Positions 43,482 to 52,777 are shown, numbered from the stretch's first letter. The stretch: DNA of 64,000 bases from Prosthecobacter gellanilyticus (GCF_007992435.1 NZ_BKAG01000001.1:336963-400962); one strand, 5' to 3'. Numbers and translations are program-made. The notes: generated by a model not told the origin, from the sequence alone.

Positions 43482-45707
43482 CTACTGTAACTTCACCCCC
43501 GCACTCGCCGCCCATTGGGTCGCAGCGGCTGGCTCGCTGAGCTTCCACTGTTGGTAGAGCTGGCCTGCCACCACCGCCTTGTCCGCAGGACTGCGGAAGG
43601 GCAGGCTATCGATCCAGCGAGCCCCATCCTGCGGAAGACCGCCTTGGTACTGCACCCAGCGCTCAGCCGTGCGGGTCACGGCCTTCCAGAGCAGGGCTTG
43701 GTTGCCGCTCTGACCGGCACCAATGCTTTGATACTGAGGCAGATTCGTCAGACGCTCGATGATCTCCATGCTGGTATGGGTCGTGTTGGTCAGCTCCGGC
43801 ATCGCGGTCTTGATCAAAGCGGCTTCCAGCCCGGGGTCGACCTCGGCCATGAGCTTGTCCATGATCTGATTGAAATGCGTCTCGGAAAGCTGCGGCAGGG
43901 TCAATGGCAGCGTGGCCTCGAAATCAGCGGGAGATTCGAGAGTGTTGATCCATTCCAGCAAGCCCTCCTGGTCCACGCGGATCCAGCGGCGGCTGATCTC
44001 GCCGAGCGCGTCGGCCCGCAGGTCGCCTTGCAGACGGTCGATGACCTCAAGCACAGCATCCATGCGGCGGTGCTCATGCACGAGGCCGTGCATGCTGCTC
44101 ACTAATGTGGTCTTTAGCACCGCTGGATCCTGGATGCGCGCCAGCAAGGCCAGCGCATCATCAGGAGAGCTCGAACTGATCTGTCCGGTGATGCGTGGCA
44201 TGAAGGCCTGGAGATCGGCCCCTCTGAGGTTTTGCAGTGCCCACTCGGCACCCGCCAGGGCCTGTTTTTTAGGCCAAAGTTCCGCCAGACCCCATAGGTG
44301 CTCAAGTCGCTCCATCCCTTGAGCCGTTGAGGCGACTTTTGCTGCCTCGGCCAAGGGATCACGCTGGGCCCGCAGCATGCTCAGCACCATCTCACGGTGC
44401 GGACCCTGGGGAAGCCGGGACTCCATGCTTTCCGCCGTGATGTCGGGATGAAGTCTCAGAATGCTGCCGAGGGTGTAACCCATCAGGGCTTCCATCCTTC
44501 CATCACTCGCTGCCAGCCAGGCCAGGGTTTCCTCAGGGTGATAGTAACCCATTCTTGTCATGACGGCCGCTTGCAGGACGCTGGGATTCGTTGCGGACTG
44601 CTGGAGATCGCGATCACTGAGCGTGATGCCCAGAACACGCTCGATCTCCGCCGCGATGAAGCGCTTGTCGCCGGAGGCGTAGAGCTTCGTGATGAAGTCT
44701 TTAAAATCCTTGTCGCGGCTCAAGGAGAGAAACCGGGCAAGTGTCTCTGCTGAGAAAGGCTTTCTGTCCGCCCTGGCTCTTTCCGAAGGAACAACCGCAG
44801 GAGCCACAGCAGGGCTGGCCTGAGCAGCACGCGAGACAGCGGCCTTGGACTTTGCGTCCGCAGCGACAACCCCTGCTGACGCGGCGGGATCCTTGGAAGA
44901 AGGAAGTCCTGCCGCCGCCGCGCCAAACAAACTTTGCAACTTTGGTTGGGGTGAGGCGAGATCATGACCGACCCAGGCCATGGTCACAACAGCGGCGGTG
45001 AGAGTGATTTTGATCGTGGTGGCTTTCATAAAAAGACTGGTGATCCAGGGAATGGCGGCGGAAGAGACGGCAGCGGTGCCCACGCCACTGAGGGCGATCT
45101 TGCCAAAGGTGGCCGCGAGCGCCGCTGGCAGCGCCTGCATGGCATTCACGCCTAACAAAGAGGTCAATCCAACGGTGGAAACGATGACACCTCTCGCCCC
45201 CAGCTTCGCCTGAAGTTCAGTGATGCCTTGATCAATCTGGCGCGAAACCGTCGACTGGCTCAGCCCGGTGCGCGTGGCGATCTCCTGCTGCGTGCGGCCT
45301 TCGAGAAAGCGCTCGATGAGAAGCGTGCGCAAAGCTTCCGGAAGCTCCGCCAAGGCTTCATCCAGCACGGGCTCGATCTCGGCCCACGTGGCATCGGGCT
45401 CAGTGTGGAGATGCTCAGCCGCAGCCTCTTCATAGAGGTGACGACGAGACTCACTGCGCACCAGCATGCAGGCCTTCCGCCACGCGGCCTGGTGCAGCCA
45501 GGCACCCACACAACGGATGGCGGATCCGCTGCTGCGTGCCAGCGCCAGAAAGGTCTCCTGCGCCGCATCCTGCGCCAAAGCCGCGTCCTGAGTCACCCGC
45601 CGTGCCGTGGCATGCACCATGGCGGCGTGGCTTTCCACCAGCGTTTGAAAGGCCTGCGCATCACGCTGGCGATGGTAACGGGTGAGGAGGGCGAGGTCGG
45701 TATCCAT
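43482..45707 (-). CDS. ECF-like sigma factor fused to membrane helices and a helical-repeat domain
   Basis: The 741-residue product starts MDTDLALLTRYHRQRDAQAFQTLVESHAAMVHATARRV (a GTG four codons upstream is the alternative). Residues 1-90 are sigma region 2 (DAALAQDAAQETFLALARSSGS). Residues 130-190 are region 4 with the helix-turn-helix GRTQQEIATRTGLSQSTVSRQIDQGI. Next come two or three hydrophobic segments (about 195-260: GVIVSTVGLTSLLG, ALPAALAATFGKIAL, ITLTAAVVTMAWVG). The last 440 residues are helical repeats of about 40 residues with conserved Trp and DP (ALLARIQDP, RRWIRVDQEGLLEWINTLES, ARWIDSLPFRSPADKAVVAGQLYQQW). A membrane-tethered sigma factor sensing an outside or envelope signal is my inference. 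It lies directly upstream of the PEP-CTERM gene on the same strand. Confidence 0.82.
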   Translation of the reverse strand: MDTDLALLTRYHRQRDAQAFQTLVESHAAMVHATARRVTQDAALAQDAAQETFLALARSSGSAIRCVGAWLHQAAWRKACMLVRSESRRHLYEEAAAEHLHTEPDATWAEIEPVLDEALAELPEALRTLLIERFLEGRTQQEIATRTGLSQSTVSRQIDQGITELQAKLGARGVIVSTVGLTSLLGVNAMQALPAALAATFGKIALSGVGTAAVSSAAIPWITSLFMKATTIKITLTAAVVTMAWVGHDLASPQPKLQSLFGAAAAGLPSSKDPAASAGVVAADAKSKAAVSRAAQASPAVAPAVVPSERARADRKPFSAETLARFLSLSRDKDFKDFITKLYASGDKRFIAAEIERVLGITLSDRDLQQSATNPSVLQAAVMTRMGYYHPEETLAWLAASDGRMEALMGYTLGSILRLHPDITAESMESRLPQGPHREMVLSMLRAQRDPLAEAAKVASTAQGMERLEHLWGLAELWPKKQALAGAEWALQNLRGADLQAFMPRITGQISSSSPDDALALLARIQDPAVLKTTLVSSMHGLVHEHRRMDAVLEVIDRLQGDLRADALGEISRRWIRVDQEGLLEWINTLESPADFEATLPLTLPQLSETHFNQIMDKLMAEVDPGLEAALIKTAMPELTNTTHTSMEIIERLTNLPQYQSIGAGQSGNQALLWKAVTRTAERWVQYQGGLPQDGARWIDSLPFRSPADKAVVAGQLYQQWKLSEPAAATQWAASAGVKLQ

Positions 45708-45769
45708 AGGCGCGGGCACCGGGGCTTTGACCCGCTGCTTTGCAGGATGTTGCCGCTCAATTGAGAATT

Positions 45770-45790
45770 ATGCAGCGATCTGCATTTTTT
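45770..45790 (+). terminator. Terminator-like hairpin with T-tract on the + strand, no + gene nearby
   Basis: ATGCAG-CGAT-CTGCAT (45770-45785) is followed by TTTTT on the + strand. The adjacent CTCAATTGAG (45756-45765) is a perfect 10-bp palindrome. No + strand gene lies upstream, so the hairpin may act against antisense transcription, or the site may be a control region of the - strand sigma gene that starts 60 bases away. Confidence 0.4.
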
Positions 45791-45801
45791 CTTCCTTTTC
45801 G

Positions 45802-46878
45802 CTAGGCCGCCTCTTGCGGCCCCAGCCGCGGATGCGCCACATGACGCCACCACGGCGGGATCATGACGAGCGCGATGGCCCAGAAGTAACCGACGGGCAG
45901 CTTCGGTGCTTCAGGCTGGGTATAAAGCAGGTAATATGGCCGTACCGCGATGTGATGGTTCGAATGATGACCGACGCGGAAGGTGATGTAGCTGGAGAAG
46001 AAATGGTAAGTGTCCCAGGAATGCTCCGGGCCGGTTTTCTCATACTGCCCGTCGCTCATCTTGCGCAGCAGTCCGTAGTGCTGGATGTAGTTCACCGATT
46101 CCAGGATCACATGCGCGCCGATGAGGTGCAGCAGGAAGAAGGCGAATCCTTTGATCCCACCCAAGGCGGCCATGCTGGCGAGGATGGCGATCTGGCCCAG
46201 GACATAACCGAGCATGCGGTTCCGCAGCAATGCGGGCAGTCCCTGGCCGTAGAGAGAGTTCACGCGGCGCATCTCCATCTGCCAGCAGCGCACGGCACTG
46301 CCCGGGATGGTGCGGAAGAGATAGGCGTAGAGGGTTTCATTCATCCACGCGGTGTTCTCGTCCTCATCCGTGCCGGCATGCACATGATGGCTGCGGATGT
46401 GGATGAGCTTGTAATGCGGATAAAAAAGAAACGAGGTCAGCAGACGCTGCATGACCTGGTCAGGCAGCTCCTTCCCATGCAGAAGCTCATGCCCTGCGCC
46501 GAAACCGATGCCTGCCATCAAACTGCAGGCAGCGAGCAACAACCCAAGCTCCAGGGGACTAAACCGTTCCAGCGAAGCCACAGACCAGACTACGGCGACC
46601 ATGTAAAAGAGCGCGTAGAGGCGCACGTTCCAGTGCAGCAGGGAGAGCTCCCAGCCACTGAACTGCGCCTTTTCAAAGCCCTGGTCGTCCTGCCAGCCAG
46701 TCAGCCAGTCCAGGCCCGGCACGATGACCATCAGAAACACGCTCGGCAGCGCCAGCCAGAGGCCTCCAGCCTGCCAGCCGGTCCAGAACAGCACGATCAG
46801 CACCTGCGGCAGCAGGCACCAGAGCAGGTGCCGGGTCTTGGCGGTGGCATTCAGAGGCTGGCCGGAGGGGGTGTCCAT
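45802..46878 (-). CDS. alkB: AlkB-type integral-membrane alkane/fatty-acyl hydroxylase
   Basis: A di-iron membrane monooxygenase of the AlkB family. The 358-residue product has about six hydrophobic helices and the full set of histidine motifs in order: HELLH (130-134), HIRSHH (160-165, in HIRSHHVHAGTDEDENTAW), NYIQHYGLLR (His267) and HHSNHH (304-309). AlkB enzymes add oxygen to the terminal carbon of alkanes with electrons from rubredoxin. No rubredoxin or rubredoxin reductase gene is in the window, so the substrate could instead be a fatty acid or lipid. It follows the sigma gene's start across a 94-base gap, reading in the same direction. Confidence 0.92.
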   Translation of the reverse strand: MDTPSGQPLNATAKTRHLLWCLLPQVLIVLFWTGWQAGGLWLALPSVFLMVIVPGLDWLTGWQDDQGFEKAQFSGWELSLLHWNVRLYALFYMVAVVWSVASLERFSPLELGLLLAACSLMAGIGFGAGHELLHGKELPDQVMQRLLTSFLFYPHYKLIHIRSHHVHAGTDEDENTAWMNETLYAYLFRTIPGSAVRCWQMEMRRVNSLYGQGLPALLRNRMLGYVLGQIAILASMAALGGIKGFAFFLLHLIGAHVILESVNYIQHYGLLRKMSDGQYEKTGPEHSWDTYHFFSSYITFRVGHHSNHHIAVRPYYLLYTQPEAPKLPVGYFWAIALVMIPPWWRHVAHPRLGPQEAA

Positions 46879-47027
46879 GGTCGATCGAAACAGTCGGAAA
46901 AATCACCAACGGACCTCGCGGAACCATCCTGTCCCGCCGGGCCTTTTTTGGTGGGGTTCATTCTCCATGATCCAGAGGCCCCTTGCAACCCTCACCCGGC
47001 CCGCCACGTTTCCTCTCTACCCCTGCT

Positions 47028-49202
47028 ATGAGTGATACCCCGGTCCAGTCTCAGTCCCAGCCCAAGCACACGAATGCCCTCGCGAAGGAGAAGTCTCCAT
47101 ACCTCCTCCAGCATGCGCACAACCCTGTGAACTGGCTGCCCTGGGGCGATGAAGCGATCGCCAAGGCCAAGGCAGAGGACAAACCGATCTTCCTCTCCAG
47201 CGGCTACTCCACCTGCCATTGGTGCCACGTGATGGAGCGCGAGTCCTTTGAGAACGAGGAGATCGCCCAGGTGATCAACGAGCATTTCGTGCCGGTGAAG
47301 GTGGACCGCGAGGAGCGCCCGGACGTGGATCTGACCTACATGACCTATGTGCAGGCCGCGACCGGCGGTGGCGGCTGGCCCATGAGCGTCTTCCTCACCC
47401 CGGATCTGAAGCCCTTTTTTGGCGGCACTTATTTCCCGGCTGAGGACAAGGGTGGCCGCATCGGCTTCAAGAACCTGCTCGGAGAGCTGAACAAGGCCTG
47501 GAAGGAAGACCGCGAAAAAGTGCTGCAAAGCTCCACTCGCAGCATCGCGAAGCTGCAGGAGCACCTCGATGCCGAGAACGAAGGCCTGGAGACTCAGCTC
47601 GAGCCCGTGGTCCAGAAAGCCTACGACGACCTGGCCAGCAACTACGACTACCATGAGGGCGGCTTCAGCGGTGCGCCGAAGTTCCCGCGCTCCTCCGCCA
47701 TCACGCTGCTGCTGCGCGTGCAGCAGGCCTGGGCGAACAAAGAGGAACGCAAGAGCGAGGCCGAGTGGGCCGGCGAGATGTCCGTGCGCACCCTGCGCGC
47801 GATGGCCAACGGCGGCATCTGGGACCACGTGGGCGGCGGCTTCCATCGCTACAGCGTGGACAGCTACTGGCACATCCCGCACTACGAAAAGATGCTCTAT
47901 GATCAGGGCCAGCTTCTCTGGGCCTATGCCGAGGGCTATCTTGTCACCGGATCGCCCTTCCTGGCGGATGTCGCCCGCCGAATCGTTGGTTATGCCAAGC
48001 GCGACCTGCGCCACGCAGACGGCGGCTTTTACTCCGCTGAGGATGCGGACAGCTTCGCCAAGGAAGGTGATGACCATAAAAAGGAAGGCTCCTTCTACAT
48101 CTGGACCGCGGCCGAGATCGACAGCATCCTCGGCAAGGAGGATGGAAGCACTTTTCGTTATGCTTACGGCGCTCGCCGCGATGGCAATGCCCGTCCCGAG
48201 AGCGATCCGCATGAGGAGCTGAAGGGCACGAACACGCTCTTCCGCGCTTATTCGGCCAAGAAGACCGCCGAGTTCTTCAAGAAGACTCCCGAGGAAGTGC
48301 AGGCAGTGCTCGATCGCGGTCTGAAGACTCTCTTTGAAGCCCGCACGAAGCGCCCGCGTCCGCATCTCGATGACAAGATCATCACCGCCTGGAACGGCCT
48401 CATGATCTCCGGCCTGGCCCGTGCCGGTGCCGCCCTTGGCGAGCCGGAGTTCATCCAGCTCGGCACTCAGGCAGCGCAGTTCATCCATGACCAGCTCTGC
48501 TCCGAACCCGGCAAGGGTCTGCATCGTAGCTGGCGCGATGGCGGACGAGGCCCAAAGGCTTTCGCCATCGACTATGCCTGCCTCATTCATTCTTTGTTAG
48601 ACCTGTATCAGGCCGGTCTCGATGTGAAGTGGCTGCAATGGGCCGCTGCCTTGCAGGCAGAGATGGACAGTCTCTTCCTCGACAAGGAGAAAGGCGGCTA
48701 CTTCAGCGTGCACACGGACATGAGTCACGCCGTGCTGCGCATCAAAGAAGACTATGATGGCGCCGAGCCTTCACCGAACTCGCTGGCCGCGCTGAATCTC
48801 ACGCGCCTTGCTGCGATGCTCGATGATCAAGTCCTCGCTGCGCAGGCGAAGAAGATCCTCACCGTCTTCGGCACCACGCTCAAGGACAGCCCGAGCGCCG
48901 TCCCCATGCTCGTCATCGCCGCCGACTTCAACGAACGCGGCAAGCAGCAGATCGTGCTCGCGGGAGACAAGTCAGCCCCCGAGTTTCAGGCCCTCTTGAA
49001 GACCGTGCACAGTCGCCTGCTGCCCAGTGCGGTCATCCTGCACGTGGATGGAGGCGAAGCCCAGGCCTGGATCGGCGAGCGCAACGCCGCCCTCGCCGAG
49101 ATGAAACCCGTCTCCGGCAAACCCGCCGCCTACGTCTGCCAGAACTACACCTGCCAGGCGCCTGTCACCGAGGCGGCAGCGCTGGAGAAGCTGCTTGGCT
49201 AG
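47028..49202 (+). CDS. YyaL/DUF255 thioredoxin-domain protein
   Basis: The 724-residue product starts [36 protein letters not shown]. Its N-terminal third is a thioredoxin-fold domain ([20 protein letters not shown], with the redox pair Cys63/Cys66). The remaining 500 residues form an (alpha/alpha)6-barrel of the N-acylglucosamine 2-epimerase/glucoamylase-like type ([66 protein letters not shown]). This architecture is the conserved DUF255/YyaL (spermatogenesis-associated 20) family, with no proven enzymatic activity. No signal peptide is seen, so it is cytoplasmic. An HD-domain gene follows after 9 bases, suggesting cotranscription. The ORF extends to 46983 but the conserved family start is at 47028. 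Confidence 0.93.
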   Translation: MSDTPVQSQSQPKHTNALAKEKSPYLLQHAHNPVNWLPWGDEAIAKAKAEDKPIFLSSGYSTCHWCHVMERESFENEEIAQVINEHFVPVKVDREERPDVDLTYMTYVQAATGGGGWPMSVFLTPDLKPFFGGTYFPAEDKGGRIGFKNLLGELNKAWKEDREKVLQSSTRSIAKLQEHLDAENEGLETQLEPVVQKAYDDLASNYDYHEGGFSGAPKFPRSSAITLLLRVQQAWANKEERKSEAEWAGEMSVRTLRAMANGGIWDHVGGGFHRYSVDSYWHIPHYEKMLYDQGQLLWAYAEGYLVTGSPFLADVARRIVGYAKRDLRHADGGFYSAEDADSFAKEGDDHKKEGSFYIWTAAEIDSILGKEDGSTFRYAYGARRDGNARPESDPHEELKGTNTLFRAYSAKKTAEFFKKTPEEVQAVLDRGLKTLFEARTKRPRPHLDDKIITAWNGLMISGLARAGAALGEPEFIQLGTQAAQFIHDQLCSEPGKGLHRSWRDGGRGPKAFAIDYACLIHSLLDLYQAGLDVKWLQWAAALQAEMDSLFLDKEKGGYFSVHTDMSHAVLRIKEDYDGAEPSPNSLAALNLTRLAAMLDDQVLAAQAKKILTVFGTTLKDSPSAVPMLVIAADFNERGKQQIVLAGDKSAPEFQALLKTVHSRLLPSAVILHVDGGEAQAWIGERNAALAEMKPVSGKPAAYVCQNYTCQAPVTEAAALEKLLG

Positions 49203-49211
49203 ACATTCAGC

Positions 49212-49712
49212 ATGGTTAGCCCAACGGATTTCAAGACTCTCTGGCAGATGGTCTGCGAGGCTCCGAATCATCGGAGTCCGTTTTCCATTCATGGGCCGGA
49301 TCACTGGCAGCGTGTTTTGAGGAATGGCCGCATTCTCGCCACTCGCTCTGGCGCGAACCTTGAGATCGTGCAGCTCTTCGCGCTCTTTCATGACAGCAAG
49401 CGCCTGCATGATGGTTGGGATCCCGGGCATGGAAAACGTGGCGCTGAATATGCCGCCACTCTACGCGGCACTTGGCTCCATCTCAGTGATGATGACTTCG
49501 AGGTGCTGCGTTATGCCTGTGAATGGCACACGGATGGCCATCACCATGACGATCCCACCATCGGTACCTGCTGGGATGCGGACCGGCTGGATCTCATCCG
49601 CTGCGGCACCGTTCCTGAAGCCGAATACATGAGCACCGCTTTTGGCCGGGAGATTGCCGATCACGGGAGCATTGATCCGTGGTTGCATATGGCAGGGGAG
49701 ATAAGTTTGTGA
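49212..49712 (+). CDS. HD-domain metal-dependent phosphohydrolase-like protein
   Basis: The 166-residue product shows an HD-type pattern: HGPDHWQRVLRNGRILA supplies the first His, FALFHDSKRLHDGWDPGHGKRGAEYA the HD pair, and the later WHTDGHHHDDPTIGTCWDADRLDL further His and Asp ligands. HD proteins typically hydrolyse nucleotides or nucleotide-like phosphates. It starts 9 bases after the YyaL-type gene and is most likely read from the same message. No other domains. The substrate is unknown. Confidence 0.85.
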   Translation: MVSPTDFKTLWQMVCEAPNHRSPFSIHGPDHWQRVLRNGRILATRSGANLEIVQLFALFHDSKRLHDGWDPGHGKRGAEYAATLRGTWLHLSDDDFEVLRYACEWHTDGHHHDDPTIGTCWDADRLDLIRCGTVPEAEYMSTAFGREIADHGSIDPWLHMAGEISL

Positions 49713-49726
49713 GCAGGCAGGCAGTC

Positions 49727-50695
49727 TCAATCCAGCAACTGCTGCAATTGCCTCCATTCCTCAGGATGCAAGTGGCTCAAGTATACCCGCCCCGAGGCGC
49801 GATGGATCTTGAGTGTGAGGTCTACCTCCAAGTTGTGGCGTATCCATCTGACCAAGTCTGATTCCATCACGTCTGATGGTTTCCATTTCATCGCCCGTGC
49901 AAATTTCTCGAGCGACACCACGCGCCAATGCTTGGGATGATAGAGCGTCGGGACTTCATGAATGGAGATCCATCCCTCCGAAGACACCTGATAGGTGCAG
50001 CCCGCAAGTTCTGAGACATACCTCAAACCATCTTCAAAGGAGACCTCGCTGAGATTGAGCGAGATGGGCTGTCCAGCTTGGTCCTTGAACAAGCTGATGG
50101 AATCTCTGGATCGCAGCTGATAATCCACGACGGCGATGGGAAGAACTCGCTTGCCACTCACCTTAGCCGCTGAACTGCGAAGCAGGTCCACGGCCTCCAT
50201 CAGAGGCATCTTGTCTGCTTGGAAGCCGGGCAAAACCACGCGCCGAAGTCCTGCATAAGCCGAGGCTTTCAAATCTGTGGAGAGATGAACTCTCGGATTC
50301 GGTGTGACATACGGGACCTCAAAACAGCGAAGTTCGCCATACTTCAGGTCTAGAGCATAGCCACAAGCAGAACAGAGCAGGTCCAGTGCTTCATGCCCTG
50401 AAACATCCGAAAGGTTCACCGAAACCTCCATCTTGTATTCGCCACAAAAGGGAAACTCGTCCGAACTCTGTGGCGATGCATAGCTCACCACTCCTATCTT
50501 GGGGGCTTCAAGCTCCGGACTTGATGCCGCTTTCCTCAATTGTTCGACAGCCTCCGCAAAGGTGTCACAGGAGATCTTGAGTTCACCCACATCCTTGGTG
50601 AGAAACTGCACCGCATCCATCACTGCGGCAGATTGAGCCATGACCTGTGCCCATGAAGCCGTCAGGACTGCCACCATGCAGAAGATGATTTTCAT
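49727..50695 (-). CDS. Secreted protein with two STN-like (secretin N-domain) modules
   Basis: The 322-residue product starts with a signal peptide (MKIIFCMVAVLTASWAQVMAQS). It then has two parallel modules. Module one: FAEAVEQLRKAA, SVNLSDVSGHEALDLLCSACGYALDLKYGELRCFEVP. Module two: LMEAVDLLRSSA, SLNLSEVSFEDGLRYVSELAGCTYQVSSEGWISIHEVP. The 'v.l.l.dvs..eaL..l....g....v..g.i.i..v' pattern matches the STN domain found at the N end of secretins and TonB receptors. There is no secretin domain or receptor barrel, so it is a stand-alone periplasmic STN protein. Partner unknown. A 52-base inverted repeat lies immediately upstream of its start. Confidence 0.75.
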   Translation of the reverse strand: MKIIFCMVAVLTASWAQVMAQSAAVMDAVQFLTKDVGELKISCDTFAEAVEQLRKAASSPELEAPKIGVVSYASPQSSDEFPFCGEYKMEVSVNLSDVSGHEALDLLCSACGYALDLKYGELRCFEVPYVTPNPRVHLSTDLKASAYAGLRRVVLPGFQADKMPLMEAVDLLRSSAAKVSGKRVLPIAVVDYQLRSRDSISLFKDQAGQPISLNLSEVSFEDGLRYVSELAGCTYQVSSEGWISIHEVPTLYHPKHWRVVSLEKFARAMKWKPSDVMESDLVRWIRHNLEVDLTLKIHRASGRVYLSHLHPEEWRQLQQLLD

Positions 50696-50699
50696 GCGC

Positions 50700-50751
50700 C
50701 CAGGATAGACCAATGGCTTCAGATCAAGAAAGCCAAATTGGTTTATCCTGG
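50700..50751. repeat. Large imperfect inverted repeat just upstream of the STN-like gene
   Basis: Left arm 50700-50719 (CCAGGATAGACCAATGGCTT) and right arm 50730-50751 are inverted copies with one mismatch and a 2-base bulge, around a 10-base loop. On the - strand this hairpin sits between the stop of the FG-GAP gene and the start codon of the STN-like gene, ending only 4 bases before that ATG. It has no T-tract. Confidence 0.7.
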
Positions 50752-50764
50752 AACGTCTGCTAAC

Positions 50765-52777
50765 TCATTTCGCCTTCGGATTGCGCAGGTAGTAAAGATG
50801 ACCATCTTCGGCGCCGCCGACGAAGTCAGGCACGCCGTCGTCGTTGAAGTCGACGGTGGTGGGGCTGACGTCGTGGCCTTCAATGTTGGCATCGGAGAGC
50901 AGGCCCATGTCGGCGAAGAACCACTTGCCTTCCGCATTGTTGGTTTGGCGGAGGAAGTTGGCGTTCGCGGAGTTCAGCAGGATGTCCACCTTGCCGTCCT
51001 GGTCCCAGTCCATGATGCAGATCTTGCGACGACCACTCTTGCCAGCGATGCCGGAGTTCAGGCGCAGAGGCTCGCCGGGGGTCATGGCCACCGGCGTCTT
51101 CACCTTGAGATGTTCGAGAGCCTTGTCGAGAAGACCGGGAGCCTGTGATTCCTTGGAGGCGCAGATGACACGCTGCGGATGCTTGAGGATGAGTTTGCCG
51201 TCCTGCTTGGCTCGCTCGAAGAAGGCCAGATAACCTTCCTGGTCGAGCATGACAAGATCAGTCAGACCATCCTTGTTCCAATCAATGCCGACCGGCGTGG
51301 TGCGCCACTGGGTGAGCAGGGCCTTGCCTTCCGGGCGCAGCCAGCCGTAGGCGAGATGCGGCTGCTCGCCATTCCACTCGACTTCGATGGGCTGGCCTGC
51401 GGAAAGCTTGGGCTTCTGACGGGTGCCGACGTTCTTGTACCACAGCACTTTGCCGAGGATGGAATTCAGCAGCAGGTCCGGCAGTCCATCACCATCCCAA
51501 TCCGCCACGGTCTGCGTGCTGTAACCCCACTTGGCTTCACAAGGGCCCTGGATGGAACCATTCGGACCAGCCATGGGGCGAATGACTTTGCCATCCGCTT
51601 CGAGACGGACAGGTGCGGCCCACTTCGGCTTCTCCACACCTTTGCCGCTGAGGTTTTCGATGAAGGCGACATAACCAGCTGTGTTACCACAGAGGAGGTC
51701 CGTGTCGCCATCGCCATCCCAGTCATAACCGACAGGGGTGACAAGCGAACCAAACTTCACCTGATCCGCTTCCTGCTTGAAATAAACAGGCTCGGCATAG
51801 ACAGGCGCTTTGTTGTCAAACTTGCCGGTGTTCTCGATGAACGCCACACGACCATCTTCATCACCGCAGATAAGATCCACATCACCGTCCTTGTCCCAGT
51901 CGATGGCGGTCGGAGTGATCATCTCGAGATCCATGGTGAGATAGCGCCCCGTGTCCGCCTTCAAGCGCACGCCGAGCGCATACTTCGGCTTGGTGCGTGT
52001 GCCAGTGTTTTGGAAATAAGTGAAGCCGTCGAGAAACTCGCCGCAGAGCAGATCGAGATCACCATCAGCATCGAAGTCCGCGAAGTTCGGAGACGGCCAA
52101 CCAAAAGTTTCGACAGGCCGGTCCGTGGCCATGACCTTCTTCGCCTTGTCATACTTCGGTGCCTCGTTTGTGCCGGTGTTGCTGAGCAGATACACATAGC
52201 CGCGGATCGGGCCGTTCATCCAGCGGCCGTCAGCGCTGTAGGCATTGTCCCAGCCGTACTCGGTCCAGTCACCCACACCGACGATGAGGTCGTTCTTGCC
52301 ATCGCCATCATAGTCCACCATGCGCCACATGTTCGCGCGCACCTTGTTCATGTGGACGTTTGCAGGCGGGCCGAGCTTCACGGACTGGTCGATGCCAGTT
52401 TTCAAAAAGTCGGGATGCGCATAACCGGGGGAAAGCACCACCGGTTTGCCGTCCACATAACTGACCTGCACATTCTGCGCACCTTTGCTGATGCGCTTGC
52501 CTGGCTTGAACACAGGCATCTTGTTCTTCGCGGTATCGCCCGTTGCATTCTCAAAGAAGTACACACCGTTGTAGGGTTTGTCCGGGCAGTTCACCACCAG
52601 GTCGAGATCACCATCGCCATCGAAGTCCATGGGCAGCGGCCAGGCCCACAGGCCCACGCCGAGATCCACGGTGAGGCCGGGGTTGTTGTACTTGAGCGGT
52701 GTGAGGCCTTCCGCGGCGAAGGAAGAGCCGCAGAGCAGCGCGGAAGAGGCCAGGAGGGAAAGAGGGGACAGGCGCAT
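50765..52777 (-). CDS. Secreted VCBS/FG-GAP repeat protein
   Basis: The 670-residue product starts with a signal peptide (MRLSPLSLLASSALLCGSSFAAEG). At least eight FG-GAP/VCBS-type repeats follow, each with a calcium-binding-like D.DgDGd.Dl core: DFDGDGDLDLVVN, DYDGDGKNDLIVGVGDW, DFDADGDLDLLCGEFLDG, DWDKDGDVDLICGDED, DWDGDGDTDLLCGNTAG, DWDGDGLPDLLLNSILG, DWNKDGLTDLVML, DWDQDGKVDILLNS and DFNDDGVPDFVGGAED. They would fold as a beta-propeller outside the cell. Many such proteins bind ligands or polysaccharides, but the target is unknown. It reads leftward towards the STN-like gene. Confidence 0.88.
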   Translation of the reverse strand: MRLSPLSLLASSALLCGSSFAAEGLTPLKYNNPGLTVDLGVGLWAWPLPMDFDGDGDLDLVVNCPDKPYNGVYFFENATGDTAKNKMPVFKPGKRISKGAQNVQVSYVDGKPVVLSPGYAHPDFLKTGIDQSVKLGPPANVHMNKVRANMWRMVDYDGDGKNDLIVGVGDWTEYGWDNAYSADGRWMNGPIRGYVYLLSNTGTNEAPKYDKAKKVMATDRPVETFGWPSPNFADFDADGDLDLLCGEFLDGFTYFQNTGTRTKPKYALGVRLKADTGRYLTMDLEMITPTAIDWDKDGDVDLICGDEDGRVAFIENTGKFDNKAPVYAEPVYFKQEADQVKFGSLVTPVGYDWDGDGDTDLLCGNTAGYVAFIENLSGKGVEKPKWAAPVRLEADGKVIRPMAGPNGSIQGPCEAKWGYSTQTVADWDGDGLPDLLLNSILGKVLWYKNVGTRQKPKLSAGQPIEVEWNGEQPHLAYGWLRPEGKALLTQWRTTPVGIDWNKDGLTDLVMLDQEGYLAFFERAKQDGKLILKHPQRVICASKESQAPGLLDKALEHLKVKTPVAMTPGEPLRLNSGIAGKSGRRKICIMDWDQDGKVDILLNSANANFLRQTNNAEGKWFFADMGLLSDANIEGHDVSPTTVDFNDDGVPDFVGGAEDGHLYYLRNPKAK

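Noticed and set aside
45950..45980. tRNA-like GGTTCGAAT string
   Set aside because: It lies inside the alkB coding sequence and no cloverleaf can be formed around it.
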